From: Allorhizocola rhizosphaerae | GTDB lineage: Bacteria > Actinomycetota > Actinomycetes > Mycobacteriales > Micromonosporaceae | Assembly (NCBI RefSeq): GCF_003426775.1 | Contig: NZ_QJUG01000018.1 | Span: 1 to 57,123 of the forward strand | Direction: 5' to 3' | Length of the DNA: 57,123 bases | Part shown: positions 9,001 through 16,953 of the stretch, in pieces | Layout of the letters: the number at the start of each line of letters is the position of its first letter | Position numbering within the stretch: the stretch's first letter is position 1 | Position numbers and translations under genes: made by a program | The notes under the pieces: model-generated | The model's input: only the letters and a program-made list of their open reading frames with translations | Databases searched by the model: none | What the model was told of the DNA's origin: nothing

Positions 9001-9396
9001 CTAGTCGAGCATCCACGTGATGAGTCGGGCGCCAAACGGCGTGAACTGCACAGCCGCGCAGGCGAGGGTCAGGGCCGTGCCGATGTAGAGCCAGCGGGTG
9101 CGGTGGCCGGGCGAGAAGATGAGCATGCCCATCCCCGCCAGCGCCGCGATTGCCGCGCTGGCCTTGCCGAAGACGACGAGCAGGGTCAGCGGCATGAGCA
9201 CGATGTCGTCCACGATGCCCAGGCCGAGCACTTCCCTCGGGTCGCGCACGTCGCTGCTGTTGGCGAACGGCGAGAACGTCAGGCCACCGCTTTGCAGCAC
9301 GGCCACGCCGAGCAGCAGCAGGACGAGGAGGTATGCGCCGCAGAACACCGCCTGCACGCCGATCAGTGTTTTGCGCGGACCTTCGTCGACGGACAT
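9001..9396 (-). CDS. Small four-helix membrane protein, unknown function
   Basis: The 131-residue product has four hydrophobic segments (about 12-34, 57-76, 80-94 and 99-116) and short polar loops; no family motif is recognised. The ATG at 9396 is the only sensible start. It lies upstream of the sigma factor gene on the same strand (61 bp gap to the proposed sigma start), so it could share a transcript. Membership of the sigma regulon is possible but unsupported. Confidence 0.7.
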   Translation of the reverse strand: MSVDEGPRKTLIGVQAVFCGAYLLVLLLLGVAVLQSGGLTFSPFANSSDVRDPREVLGLGIVDDIVLMPLTLLVVFGKASAAIAALAGMGMLIFSPGHRTRWLYIGTALTLACAAVQFTPFGARLITWMLD

Positions 9397-9473
9397 GCGG
9401 CGATGCTACTCGGCGGGCCGCTGTCCGTCAGGCCCGCCATTTGCCGTGCGCCACTTGGCCGACTCCCGCCGGT

Positions 9474-9538
9474 TGACCATGAAGTCAGTGCCGCGACACG
9501 CCGTCGAACATGGACCTAAGTTCATGATCGATGGAGAG
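9474..9538. repeat. 65-bp dispersed repeat, copy A
   Basis: This block matches 17736-17800 at 57 of 65 positions. Shared blocks include GTGCCGCGACACGCCGTC and AGTTCATGATCGA. The ends are inverted with respect to one another (ATGAAGT... and ...AGTTCAT) and the middle contains the near-palindrome GTGCCGCGACAC. Copy A lies in the 156-bp gap between the small membrane protein gene and the 3' end of tex, with no coding potential of its own. Confidence 0.85.
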
Positions 9539-9552
9539 AGAAGGGGGAGGGG

Positions 9553-11802
9553 CTATTTGGTGAGGCCCGCCCGGCGGAGGGCGTCGGCCATGGCCCCGCT
9601 GGGTGCGGGCTCCGGCCGGCGTTGCTGCTGCCGTGGCCGGCCACCGCCGCCCGCCCCACGGTCCTGTTTGGACGGTTGTACGGCGGACGCCTCGTGGGAG
9701 TCCTCCAGGCGCAGCGTGAGCGAGATGCGCTTGCGCGGCACATCCACGTCGAGCACCTTGACCCGCACCACATCGCCCGACTTGACGACGTCTCGCGGGT
9801 CTTTCACGAAGTTGTGCGACATCGCCGACACATGGACCAGACCGTCCTGGTGCACACCGATGTCGACGAACGCGCCGAACGCGGCCACGTTGGTCACCAC
9901 GCCTTCGAGGATCAGACCCGGTACCAGATCGGAAATCTCATTGACACCGTCGGCGAAGGTGGCCGTCTGGAACGCGGGGCGCGGGTCCCGGCCCGGCTTT
10001 TCGAGCTCCTTGAGGATGTCGGTGACGGTCGGGATGCCGAACGTGTCATCGGCGAACTCGGCCGGCTTGAGCTTGCGCAGCACCAGGTTGTTGCCGATGA
10101 GCTCCTTCACCGACGTGCCCGAGGCATTGAGGATCCGCTTGACCACGGGATAGGCCTCCGGATGCACGCTGGAGGCGTCGAGCGGGTTGTCGCCGTCGGG
10201 GATGCGCAGGAAGCCCGCGCACTGCTCAAATGCCTTGGGCCCCAGGCGAGGCACGCCCTTGAGCGCCTCGCGTGTCCGGAATGGACCGTTCGCGTCGCGG
10301 TGCGCCACGATGCTGCTGGCCAGCGTCGAGCCGATCCCGGAAACGCGGGTGAGCAGCGGTACCGAAGCGGTGTTGACGTCGACCCCGACCGCGTTGACGC
10401 AGTCCTCGACCACGGCGTCCAGCGAGCGGGACAGCTTGCTTTCGGCCACGTCATGCTGGTATTGCCCCACGCCGATGGACTTGGGGTCGATCTTCACGAG
10501 CTCGGCGAGCGGGTCCTGCAGGCGCCGCGCGATGGACACCGCGCCACGCAGCGACACGTCCAGCTCAGGCAGCTCGTGCGAGGCGTATGCGGAGGCCGAA
10601 TAGACCGAGGCACCCGCCTCCGACACGACCGCCTTGGTGAGCTTGAGCTGCGGGAAACGCTTGATGAGGTCGGCGGCCAGCTTGTCGGTCTCGCGCGAGG
10701 CCGTGCCGTTGCCGATCGCGATGAGCTCGACGTTGAACTTCTGGCACAGGTGCGCCAGGATCGCGATCGAGTCCTCCCACTTGTTGGCGGGCACGTGCGG
10801 ATAGATCGTGTGCGTGGCGACCACCTTGCCCGTGGCGTCGACGACCGCGACCTTCACCCCCGTGCGGTACCCCGGATCGAGCCCGAGCGTCGTGCGGGTC
10901 CCGGCGGGCGCGGCCAGCAGCAGGTCGCGCAGGTTGGTCGCGAACACCCGCACGGCCTCGTCCTCGGCCGCCTGCCACAGCCGCCCGCGCAGGTCGGCGC
11001 CGAGCCGGAACAGGATGCGGGTGCGCCAGGCCAGGCGCACGGTCTCCAGCAGCCAGGGCCCGCTGCAGTGAAAGTGCGAGGCGATCCGCTCCTCGAAGTT
11101 CACGTCGCCGGGCTCCATCGTGAGATCGAGGATCTCCTCCTTCTCCCCGCGGAACACGGCCAGAATCCGGTGCGAGGGAAGCTTGGTGAACGGCTCGGCG
11201 AAGTCGAAGTAGTCGGCGAACTTGGCGCCCGCCTCCTGCTTGCCCTCGCGCACCTTCGACGACAGGTGGCCGTTGACCCACATGAGCTCGCGCAGCACCC
11301 CGATGAGGTCGGCGTCCTCGGAGAAGTTCTCGATCAGGATGGCGCGGGCCCCGTCGAGCTCCTCTGCGGTGTGCTGGGAGACGTCGTAGGCCGGATCGGC
11401 CAGCAGCGCGAGCGCGAGCGGCTCCAGGCCGGCCTCGCGTGCGATCTGGGCCTTCGTGCGGCGCTTGGGCTTGTAGGGGAGGTAGATGTCTTCGAGCCGG
11501 GCCTTCGAGTCGGCCCCCATGATCTGGGCTTCCAACGCCTCGTCGAGCTTGCCCTGGCTGCGGATGGACTCAAGGATGACGCCGCGCCGCTCTTCGAGCT
11601 CTCGTAGATAACGTAGTCGCTCCTCGATCGTGCGCAGCTGCGCGTCGTCGAGCATCTCGGTGGCTTCTTTTCGGTATCGCGCGATAAAAGGCACGGTCGC
11701 GCCGCCGTCAAGAAGCTCGACCGCCGCCTGGACCTGCCGGTCACGCACGCCGAGCTCGTCGGCGATCCGCTGGAGAACACTCGTCGTCGCGTCTGTCGTC
11801 AC
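9553..11802 (-). CDS. tex: RNA-binding transcription accessory protein Tex
   Basis: Conserved nucleic-acid-binding protein implicated in transcription and toxin-gene regulation, 749 residues from GTG 11802. The start is chosen because family members begin directly with [17 protein letters not shown]; the ATG at 11850 adds an unconserved leader. The N-terminal helical region, YqgF/RuvX-like domain ([19 protein letters not shown]), HhH motifs ([29 protein letters not shown]) and the C-terminal S1 domain ([20 protein letters not shown]) appear in order. The last 45 residues are a Gly/Arg/Gln-rich tail typical of actinobacterial Tex. Confidence 0.95.
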   Translation of the reverse strand: MTTDATTSVLQRIADELGVRDRQVQAAVELLDGGATVPFIARYRKEATEMLDDAQLRTIEERLRYLRELEERRGVILESIRSQGKLDEALEAQIMGADSKARLEDIYLPYKPKRRTKAQIAREAGLEPLALALLADPAYDVSQHTAEELDGARAILIENFSEDADLIGVLRELMWVNGHLSSKVREGKQEAGAKFADYFDFAEPFTKLPSHRILAVFRGEKEEILDLTMEPGDVNFEERIASHFHCSGPWLLETVRLAWRTRILFRLGADLRGRLWQAAEDEAVRVFATNLRDLLLAAPAGTRTTLGLDPGYRTGVKVAVVDATGKVVATHTIYPHVPANKWEDSIAILAHLCQKFNVELIAIGNGTASRETDKLAADLIKRFPQLKLTKAVVSEAGASVYSASAYASHELPELDVSLRGAVSIARRLQDPLAELVKIDPKSIGVGQYQHDVAESKLSRSLDAVVEDCVNAVGVDVNTASVPLLTRVSGIGSTLASSIVAHRDANGPFRTREALKGVPRLGPKAFEQCAGFLRIPDGDNPLDASSVHPEAYPVVKRILNASGTSVKELIGNNLVLRKLKPAEFADDTFGIPTVTDILKELEKPGRDPRPAFQTATFADGVNEISDLVPGLILEGVVTNVAAFGAFVDIGVHQDGLVHVSAMSHNFVKDPRDVVKSGDVVRVKVLDVDVPRKRISLTLRLEDSHEASAVQPSKQDRGAGGGGRPRQQQRRPEPAPSGAMADALRRAGLTK

Positions 11803-11862
11803 GTCGAAGCATTCTGCCAAAGACGCGGGTGTGACCCGACCCGGCCACACCCGCGCGGCGCA

Positions 11863-12945
11863 TCACAAAACGGTGCAGGTTATCGGCGCCGGGACGGGGT
11901 TGGACCCGGACCAGCTGCCGTTGAAGCCGAACGTGACCGACTGGCCACCGTTGATCACCCGGTTGTGCGACGCGGGGTTGACGGTCACATTGGCGCCGCT
12001 TTGCGTGTGGCTGCCCTCCCACAGGTTGGTGATCTGCTGGCCGGCCGCGTAGGTCCAGACCACACGCCAGCCGTTGGAGGTGGGCGTGGTGCCGTTGTTG
12101 GTCACGCGCACCGTGACGCCGAAGCCGCCCTGCCACTGGTTGGTGATCGTGTAGGTGGCCGAGCAGGCGCCGCCCGGGTTCGGTGAGGTCGACGTCGAGG
12201 GCGACGGCGAGACCGAAACCGACGGGCTGGGGTTGACGCCCGTGGGCGGGTTGAGGTGCGGCGAGAGGATGTTCATCTTCTGCTGATTGACCGTGTACCA
12301 GTCGTCGAGCGCGATGCCGCCCGTGTCGCCGGAGTTGGGGTTCCACGACCAGTACGTGAACGACATGTTGTTGGCCGTCAGATACGACATCAACGTGGTC
12401 AGCCATTGCACGTCAAGCGGATTGGCCAGCGTGCTGCCGAACTCGCCGAGCATGATGGGCGCGACGTTCTGCTTGTTGAGCTTGCCCCAGAAGTGGTCCC
12501 ACACGCTGGGCAGGTTGTTGGGGAAGTTGGGGTCCTCGAACCACGATTGCCGGTCGAAGACCGAGATGCCGTAGTCGTGCGGCGCGTACACCAGCCGGTC
12601 GGCCACGCTCAGCCGCACGGGCTGGTCGATCGCGGCCGACAGGTTGCCGCCCCACCAATCGCAGTTCTGCCACGGGTCGGGGATGTTGTCCCACTCGTTG
12701 GCGTTGCCGCCAGACAGGCAGCTCACGCCCTCGACGAAGATGAGCCACTCGGGGTGCACCTGCAGGATCGCGTTGCCGATGCGCTCGGCGGCCAGGCGCC
12801 AGTCGCGGGCCGGGTCACCGCAGCCCCAGCATGCGCCGGTGCCGTTGGGGTCGGTGCCCTCGGCGTGCGGCTCGTTGAACAGGTCCGCGCCGATGACGGT
12901 CGCGTTGTTGCGGTAGCGCTGGGCAAGCGTGCGCCAGTCGGCGGA
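11863..12945 (-). pseudogene. 5'-truncated GH5 cellulase with CBM2 domain
   Basis: Reading leftward from about 12945 the frame gives ADWRTLAQRYRNN, then IGADLFNEPH with the GH5 acid/base Glu, APHDYG, IMLGEFG with the nucleophile Glu, and FTYWSWNPNSGDTGG, then a Ser/Pro/Thr linker and a complete C-terminal CBM2 (WQGGFGVTVRVTNNG... to the final Cys). The first half of the barrel and any signal peptide are missing: upstream of the ADW the frame is low-complexity and non-homologous. Internal ATG 12759 gives only a 298-residue product. Both catalytic Glu are present, but the protein could neither fold nor be secreted as it stands, so it is called a remnant. Confidence 0.85.
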
Positions 12946-12996
12946 TGACGCTGGCCTCGTTTGGTGCGCATGACTCGAATCTCCAATGCGTGGGGT

Positions 12997-13015
12997 CCCG
13001 GGGCTCGGCCCCGGG
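12997..13015. terminator. GC-rich hairpin at the cellulase remnant breakpoint
   Basis: CCCGGGGC TCG GCCCCGGG forms a perfect 8-bp stem with a 3-base loop, and outer bases AATGC/GCATT extend the symmetry. It sits where cellulase homology ends. It could be a terminator without a U-run or a remnant of the event that truncated the gene. Confidence 0.5.
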
Positions 13016-13038
13016 GCATTGTCGCGGCCACCGGTGAA

Positions 13039-13055
13039 GTCGACCGAAGGTCGAC
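13039..13055. promoter_or_regulatory. Inverted repeat upstream of the MarR gene
   Basis: GTCGACC GAA GGTCGAC is a perfect 7-bp inverted repeat with a 3-base spacer, about 110 bp before the MarR start. It could be an operator or a small RNA hairpin; nothing else discriminates. Confidence 0.4.
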
Positions 13056-13128
13056 AAACAGCGAGAGGCGGCTCGTGTGATGTGTGCCATGCCCTGACTC
13101 CCGCGCGTCAGGCTACCAAATGCTAAAG

Positions 13129-13153
13129 TAGTGAAGGCACAACATAGTGAAGG
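13129..13153 (+). promoter_or_regulatory. Direct repeats TAGTGAAGG just upstream of the MarR gene
   Basis: TAGTGAAGG occurs at 13129-13137 and 13145-13153, 16 bp apart. The second copy includes the Shine-Dalgarno (GAAGG) of the MarR gene at 13163. The spacing of about 1.5 helical turns and the position suggest an autoregulatory site, although MarR proteins usually prefer inverted repeats. Confidence 0.4.
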
Positions 13154-13162
13154 TGTGTAACA

Positions 13163-13618
13163 ATGAGTGAAGACAGGCACGAGCTTGCACTGGGCATGAT
13201 CCTGCAGTTGGTCGTCGTCCTCAACGAGGACATGACCAAGAGCCTGGAGCGCGACGGCCTGACCAACTCGCGCGCCCCCGTGGTGTGGTTTCTCGGGCAA
13301 AACGGGCCTATGACACAGAAGGAGCTCGCGACGGCGGTCGGCGTGAGCGCACGCAACATCACCGGGCTGGTCGACGCGCTGGAGGCCACCGGCTTCGTGG
13401 CGCGTGGGCCACACCCGACCGACCGGCGGGCGACGCTCGTCTCGCTCACCGCGCTCGGCGACAAGACGGCCCGCGCGATGGACCGCGACAAGGCGGAGCT
13501 CGCCGAGCTGCTGTTCACGGGCATACCGGAGCGCAAGCTCGACGCGTTCGTCGACGTGCTGGGTGAGGTGCTCGGGCGGATAAACAGGGAACTTGAGCGA
13601 TTGAAGGAGGCGGGTTGA
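13163..13618 (+). CDS. MarR-family transcriptional regulator
   Basis: Dimeric winged-helix regulator of 151 residues. The recognition region MTQKELATAVGVSARNITGLVDALEATG and wing GPHPTDRRATLVSLTALGD match the family. It heads a plus-strand set of four closely spaced genes (gaps 1, 8 and 9 bp): MarR, PH-like membrane protein, AtpE homologue and MFS pump. This is the usual layout for a repressor controlling an export/resistance operon, with the ligand being a small hydrophobic compound. The start ATG 13163 has GAAGG nine bases upstream. Confidence 0.92.
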   Translation: MSEDRHELALGMILQLVVVLNEDMTKSLERDGLTNSRAPVVWFLGQNGPMTQKELATAVGVSARNITGLVDALEATGFVARGPHPTDRRATLVSLTALGDKTARAMDRDKAELAELLFTGIPERKLDAFVDVLGEVLGRINRELERLKEAG

Positions 13619-13619
13619 C

Positions 13620-14210
13620 GTGTGGGCACTGATACGCAGGGCCGTGCTGTTCGAGCTGAGGCTGTGGCGCAGCCTTTATCGGTGGATCGCGCGCCGGCCG
13701 GTCACGCGGGAGCCGGGTGCGGTGGCGTTCTCCAACTCCAGCGCCATCATGCCCGCGATCATCGGGTTCATCGTGGTGTCCATCATCGAGATCCCCATCC
13801 TGCACCTGTTGCTGCCGTGGCGCACCGTGCAGATCATCTCGTTTGTGGTCGGCGCACAGGCCGTGCTGTGGATGATCGGATATCTCGCGGCGGTCCGGAT
13901 CCATCCGCACATCGTTGGCGCGTCTGGATTGCAGGTGCGCAACAGCACGTCGGTCGACTTCACGATCCCGTGGGAATCGGTGTCCGCCATACAAACTCGG
14001 ATGCGGTCGTTGACGAAAAACCGTACCGTGGTGGCAGAAGGCGATGTGTTGCACATCGCGGTTTCGAGCCAGACTAACGTCGACGTGATTTTGAAGCAGC
14101 CCATCGTTTTCCGCGACCTGCAGGTGTCTGAGGTGCGGCTGTATGCGGACGATCCCCGCGCGCTCGCCGCGGCCGCGCGGGCAAAGCTACCCGTTGGAAT
14201 CTCGAGCTAG
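13620..14210 (+). CDS. Two-helix membrane protein with PH-like cytoplasmic domain, unknown function
   Basis: The 196-residue product starts at GTG 13620, one base after the MarR stop. A basic N-terminus (about 1-32) is followed by two membrane helices (about 43-66 and 70-92) and a 100-residue soluble domain. The segment GLQVRNSTSVDFTIPWESVSAIQTR resembles bacterial PH-type domains that follow a helical hairpin. There is no catalytic motif. Position inside the MarR-AtpE-MFS set makes a role in the same membrane process likely, but none can be named. Confidence 0.75.
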   Translation: MWALIRRAVLFELRLWRSLYRWIARRPVTREPGAVAFSNSSAIMPAIIGFIVVSIIEIPILHLLLPWRTVQIISFVVGAQAVLWMIGYLAAVRIHPHIVGASGLQVRNSTSVDFTIPWESVSAIQTRMRSLTKNRTVVAEGDVLHIAVSSQTNVDVILKQPIVFRDLQVSEVRLYADDPRALAAAARAKLPVGISS

Positions 14211-14218
14211 GAGGCACA

Positions 14219-14443
14219 GTGGTCGTCGGAAGCGTTGCCATCATTGGATTCGGACTCGCCGTCGTCGGGGCGGGGGCCGGCATCGGATATATGTTCGGGC
14301 AATACCTGCAGGCGTCGGCGCGGCAGCCGGAGTCCGCGGGTGCCAACCGGGCCACGCTCTATCTGGGGATGGCGCTCATCGAGGCGCTTCCGCTGATGGC
14401 CATCGCGTTCGGCTTCATCTGGGGCGGCAAGATAGGCGCGTAG
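14219..14443 (+). CDS. Stand-alone homologue of ATP synthase Fo subunit c
   Basis: A 74-residue helical hairpin. Helix 1 has the glycine-ladder pattern GFGLAVVGAGAGIGYMFG; the polar loop is ASARQPES, containing the RQP that contacts subunits gamma/epsilon in AtpE proteins; helix 2, YLGMALIEALPLMAIAFGF, carries the ion-binding carboxylate as Glu55. GTG start at 14219 is preceded by AGGAGG at 14209-14214. No other atp gene is in the window; the gene lies between a PH-like membrane protein and an MFS pump under a MarR gene, so it is unlikely to be the main atpE. Possible roles are a decoy or alternative c subunit conferring tolerance to Fo inhibitors, or an unrelated rotor-like channel. Confidence 0.85.
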   Translation: MVVGSVAIIGFGLAVVGAGAGIGYMFGQYLQASARQPESAGANRATLYLGMALIEALPLMAIAFGFIWGGKIGA

Positions 14444-14452
14444 CATTGCCGG

Positions 14453-15757
14453 ATGCCCTCCACGTTCCGGCTCCTACTCGGCGGTCTGTTCGCGAGCATG
14501 ACCGCCGAGTCCATTTTGGTGCTGGCGTTGGCCATATGGGTCAAGGACTTGACGGGTTCGAGCCGCCTTGCCGGGCTGACCATCTTCGCGGTGGTGATGC
14601 CCATGCTGCTGGCACCGTTGGTGGGCTGGGTGGTCGACCGCTTTCCGCGGCGCCCGTTCCTGGTGGTGGCGCATGTGTGTGCGGCTGCCGCGCTCACGCC
14701 ACTTTTCGTTGCCGGACAACGGGTCTGGATCATCTTCACGGTGGCCGTCCTTTATGGACTTTCCTACATCGCGGTCAGCGCGGCGCTCAATGGGCTGATC
14801 AAGCTGGTGGTGCCGGGCGACCGGCTCGCCTCCGCCAACGGCGCGCTGCAGGCGGTCAAGCAGGGGCTGCGGCTGATCGGCCCGGTTGCCGGGGCCGGTC
14901 TTTACACCGCCTTCGGCGGGGCGGCGCTGGCGGTGGTCGGTGTGGCCGGCTTTCTCACCGCCGCGGTCGTCATTTTTCTTTTGCCGGTACGGGAAAAGCC
15001 TCGCGCTCGATCGGGCGGCAAGGGCCTTTCCCGTGACTGCTCCACGCTCCGCCGGGAAAGCCCCAAGCCGGTGGAGCCCTGGCTGACACAGGTCGGGGCG
15101 GGGCTGCGGCATGTGGGATCGTTGCCCGTGCTGCGGCGCACGACCATCGGGGTGGCGGTGTGCATCCTGATGCTGGGCTTCAACGAGGCGCTGGTGTTCG
15201 CTTACGTGGACGAGGGTCTGGGCTTGGAGCCCGGATTTGTGGGCGTGCTGGCGACCGTGCAGGCCTTTGGCGGGTTGCTGGGCGGGCTCGCGGCGGCCCG
15301 CCTGGTGCGACGGTTGGGTGAGACGCGGGCTGTGGCGGTGGGCATGCTCGCCTTTCTGCCGGCGGCCTCGTTCTCCTTCGTCGTACCGTCCCTTTGGCTG
15401 GTCTTCCCGGGCATGGTGGTGTTCGGGTTCGGCGCATCCTTGACCGTGGTCGGGTTTAACACGTTGCTGCAGCGGTCCACCCCGCAGGCGTTGATGGGCC
15501 GCGTCACCGCCGCGACCGATGCTGTCATTGGCGGGCCTGCGGCCCTCGCCACAGCGGCGGGAGCCCTCGCCGTGTCCGTCGTCGACTTCCGCCTGCTGTT
15601 CGCATGCACGGGTCTCGTCCTGCTCGCGACAGGGGCCGTTGTATGGGTGCGTACGCGACAGATTACGTTGGTGCGCAAGCCATTCGGTCCACAGAATTCT
15701 CCAAATAGCACCGCCACCGGGCCCGACTTAATCGATGATACGGGTGTACGGTCCTGA
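14453..15757 (+). CDS. MFS drug-efflux-type transporter
   Basis: The 434-residue product has about 12 hydrophobic segments and the MFS loop 2-3 motif GWVVDRFPRRPFL, with the second half similarly arranged (AARLVRRLGETRAV). The overall pattern matches the MFS_3/macrolide-efflux type. ATG 14453 follows the AtpE-like stop by nine bases. The central loop (about 180-220) and the C-terminal tail are polar. As the last gene of a MarR-led set, export of a toxic compound sensed by the MarR protein is the simplest reading. The hydrophilic tail after residue 400 has no recognisable feature. Confidence 0.88.
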   Translation: MPSTFRLLLGGLFASMTAESILVLALAIWVKDLTGSSRLAGLTIFAVVMPMLLAPLVGWVVDRFPRRPFLVVAHVCAAAALTPLFVAGQRVWIIFTVAVLYGLSYIAVSAALNGLIKLVVPGDRLASANGALQAVKQGLRLIGPVAGAGLYTAFGGAALAVVGVAGFLTAAVVIFLLPVREKPRARSGGKGLSRDCSTLRRESPKPVEPWLTQVGAGLRHVGSLPVLRRTTIGVAVCILMLGFNEALVFAYVDEGLGLEPGFVGVLATVQAFGGLLGGLAAARLVRRLGETRAVAVGMLAFLPAASFSFVVPSLWLVFPGMVVFGFGASLTVVGFNTLLQRSTPQALMGRVTAATDAVIGGPAALATAAGALAVSVVDFRLLFACTGLVLLATGAVVWVRTRQITLVRKPFGPQNSPNSTATGPDLIDDTGVRS

Positions 15758-15759
15758 AC

Positions 15760-16068
15760 ATGAGCGATGAAGCTGAGGCGGCCACCGAGCCCGCCTGGAA
15801 AACCGGTCCCCTGCTGGCGCGCATCCCGCTCACCGAGCAGGGCGTCGCCCGCTGGCGCGTCGGGTTTTCGCGGTGCCGGTGACGTGCATCGCCGAAGCCG
15901 TTCCGCTCGCCGCCGACAATGGAGATGTTGATGCTGGTCGGCCGCCATCCCCTCGCCGAGGTCTGCTCGGTCGACGGTGCGGGCTGGGGCGAGCTGCGGA
16001 AGATGAGGGGCATGGACCGCGACCGTAGCGATCACCCGGGCGAGGGGCCTGCGGTGTGCCGTCCGTAA
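15760..16068 (+). other. Two short overlapping-frame ORFs, probable gene remnant
   Basis: This is most of a 422-bp stretch without a clear gene. ATG 15760 opens 40 codons (MSDEAEAATEPAWKTGPLLA...) ending at 15882. ATG 15919, in a different frame, opens 49 codons ending at 16068. The codon choice looks coding and the first ORF begins only three bases after the MFS stop, so this may be one gene broken by frameshifts. No family is recognised. Confidence 0.3.
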
Positions 16069-16112
16069 TCAAAACGTGACGCTATAGGGACGTGCTCTGA
16101 CTGCCACGGCTA

Positions 16113-16158
16113 TTGACCACCGTCACATAGCTTGTTTAATCATCGGTAACTTTGTGAC
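16113..16158 (+). promoter_or_regulatory. Putative promoter and inverted repeat upstream of the liv/CoA-ligase operon
   Basis: TTGACC at 16113-16118 and TTTAAT at 16135-16140 are separated by 16 bp, a fair housekeeping-sigma promoter in otherwise GC-rich DNA. GTCACA at 16122-16127 and TGTGAC at 16153-16158 form a widely spaced inverted repeat flanking the -10, positioned like an operator. The first gene starts at 16180. Confidence 0.5.
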
Positions 16159-16179
16159 GCACGACACAGGGGAGCCGGT

Positions 16180-16953
16180 TTGCTGCAGGTCACGAACCTT
16201 GAGGTCGTCTACGACGATGTTGCCCTGGTCCTGCGCGGGATCAGCCTGGCGGTGGGGCCGGGAAAGATCGTGGCGCTGTTGGGCGCGAACGGTGCGGGCA
16301 AGACCACGCTGCTGAGAGCGATCACCGGGCTGCTCGACGTGCACGACGGAGAGATCACGAAGGGGCAGATCACGGTCGATGGGCGGCCGATCCCGCGGAA
16401 GAGTCCCGCGGGGATCGTGCGGCTGGGGGTCAGCCAGGTGATGGAGGGGCGCCGGATCTTCGCCGAGCTGACGGTGGAGGAAAACCTGCGGCTGGGAGCA
16501 CACCTGAATCCCCGGAGTGTCAAGGAAAATCTGGGTCGCGTCTTCGACTTGTTTCCGGTGCTGGAGCAGCGGAGGCGGAGCACCGCGGGCTATCTGTCGG
16601 GTGGGGAACAGCAGATGCTGGCTCTCGCGCGGGCGCTGATGGCGCAGCCCAAATATCTGCTGCTCGACGAGCCGAGTCTGGGCCTCGCGCCCCGCCTGGT
16701 CGAGCAGATCCGCGACCTCATCGTGGCGATCAACGAGACCGGCACGGGAGTGCTGCTCGTGGAGCAAAACGCGACGATGGCGCTGTCGATCGCATCGCAC
16801 GGCTACGTGATGGAAACCGGCAAGATCGTGCTGGACAAGCCCGCGGCGGAGCTGCTGGGGGATGAGGACATTCGCGAGTTCTATCTCGGTACCAAATCGA
16901 AGTCTTTTAAGGACGTCAAGCACTACCAGCGGCGGAAGCGGTGGCTGTCATGA
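16180..16953 (+). CDS. livF: Branched-chain-type ABC transporter ATP-binding protein (LivF)
   Basis: ATPase of a hydrophobic amino-acid transporter (HAAT) family importer, 257 residues. Walker A GANGAGKTT, signature LSGGEQQMLALARAL, Walker B YLLLDEPSLGLAP and H-loop LVEQNA are intact, and the MEGRRIFAELTVEENL block is characteristic of LivF. TTG start at 16180 follows AGGGGAG. It opens an operon that continues with livG, an acyl-CoA ligase, livH, livM and the binding protein. The last 15 residues are basic and extend beyond the usual end. The substrate is probably not an amino acid, given the CoA ligase inside the operon. Confidence 0.9.
   Translation: MLQVTNLEVVYDDVALVLRGISLAVGPGKIVALLGANGAGKTTLLRAITGLLDVHDGEITKGQITVDGRPIPRKSPAGIVRLGVSQVMEGRRIFAELTVEENLRLGAHLNPRSVKENLGRVFDLFPVLEQRRRSTAGYLSGGEQQMLALARALMAQPKYLLLDEPSLGLAPRLVEQIRDLIVAINETGTGVLLVEQNATMALSIASHGYVMETGKIVLDKPAAELLGDEDIREFYLGTKSKSFKDVKHYQRRKRWLS

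Noticed and set aside
12965-12990. tRNA 3' end or integration site suggested by GATTCGAGTC near the cellulase breakpoint
   Set aside because: The flanking bases do not form a T stem or acceptor stem, and no integrase is present.
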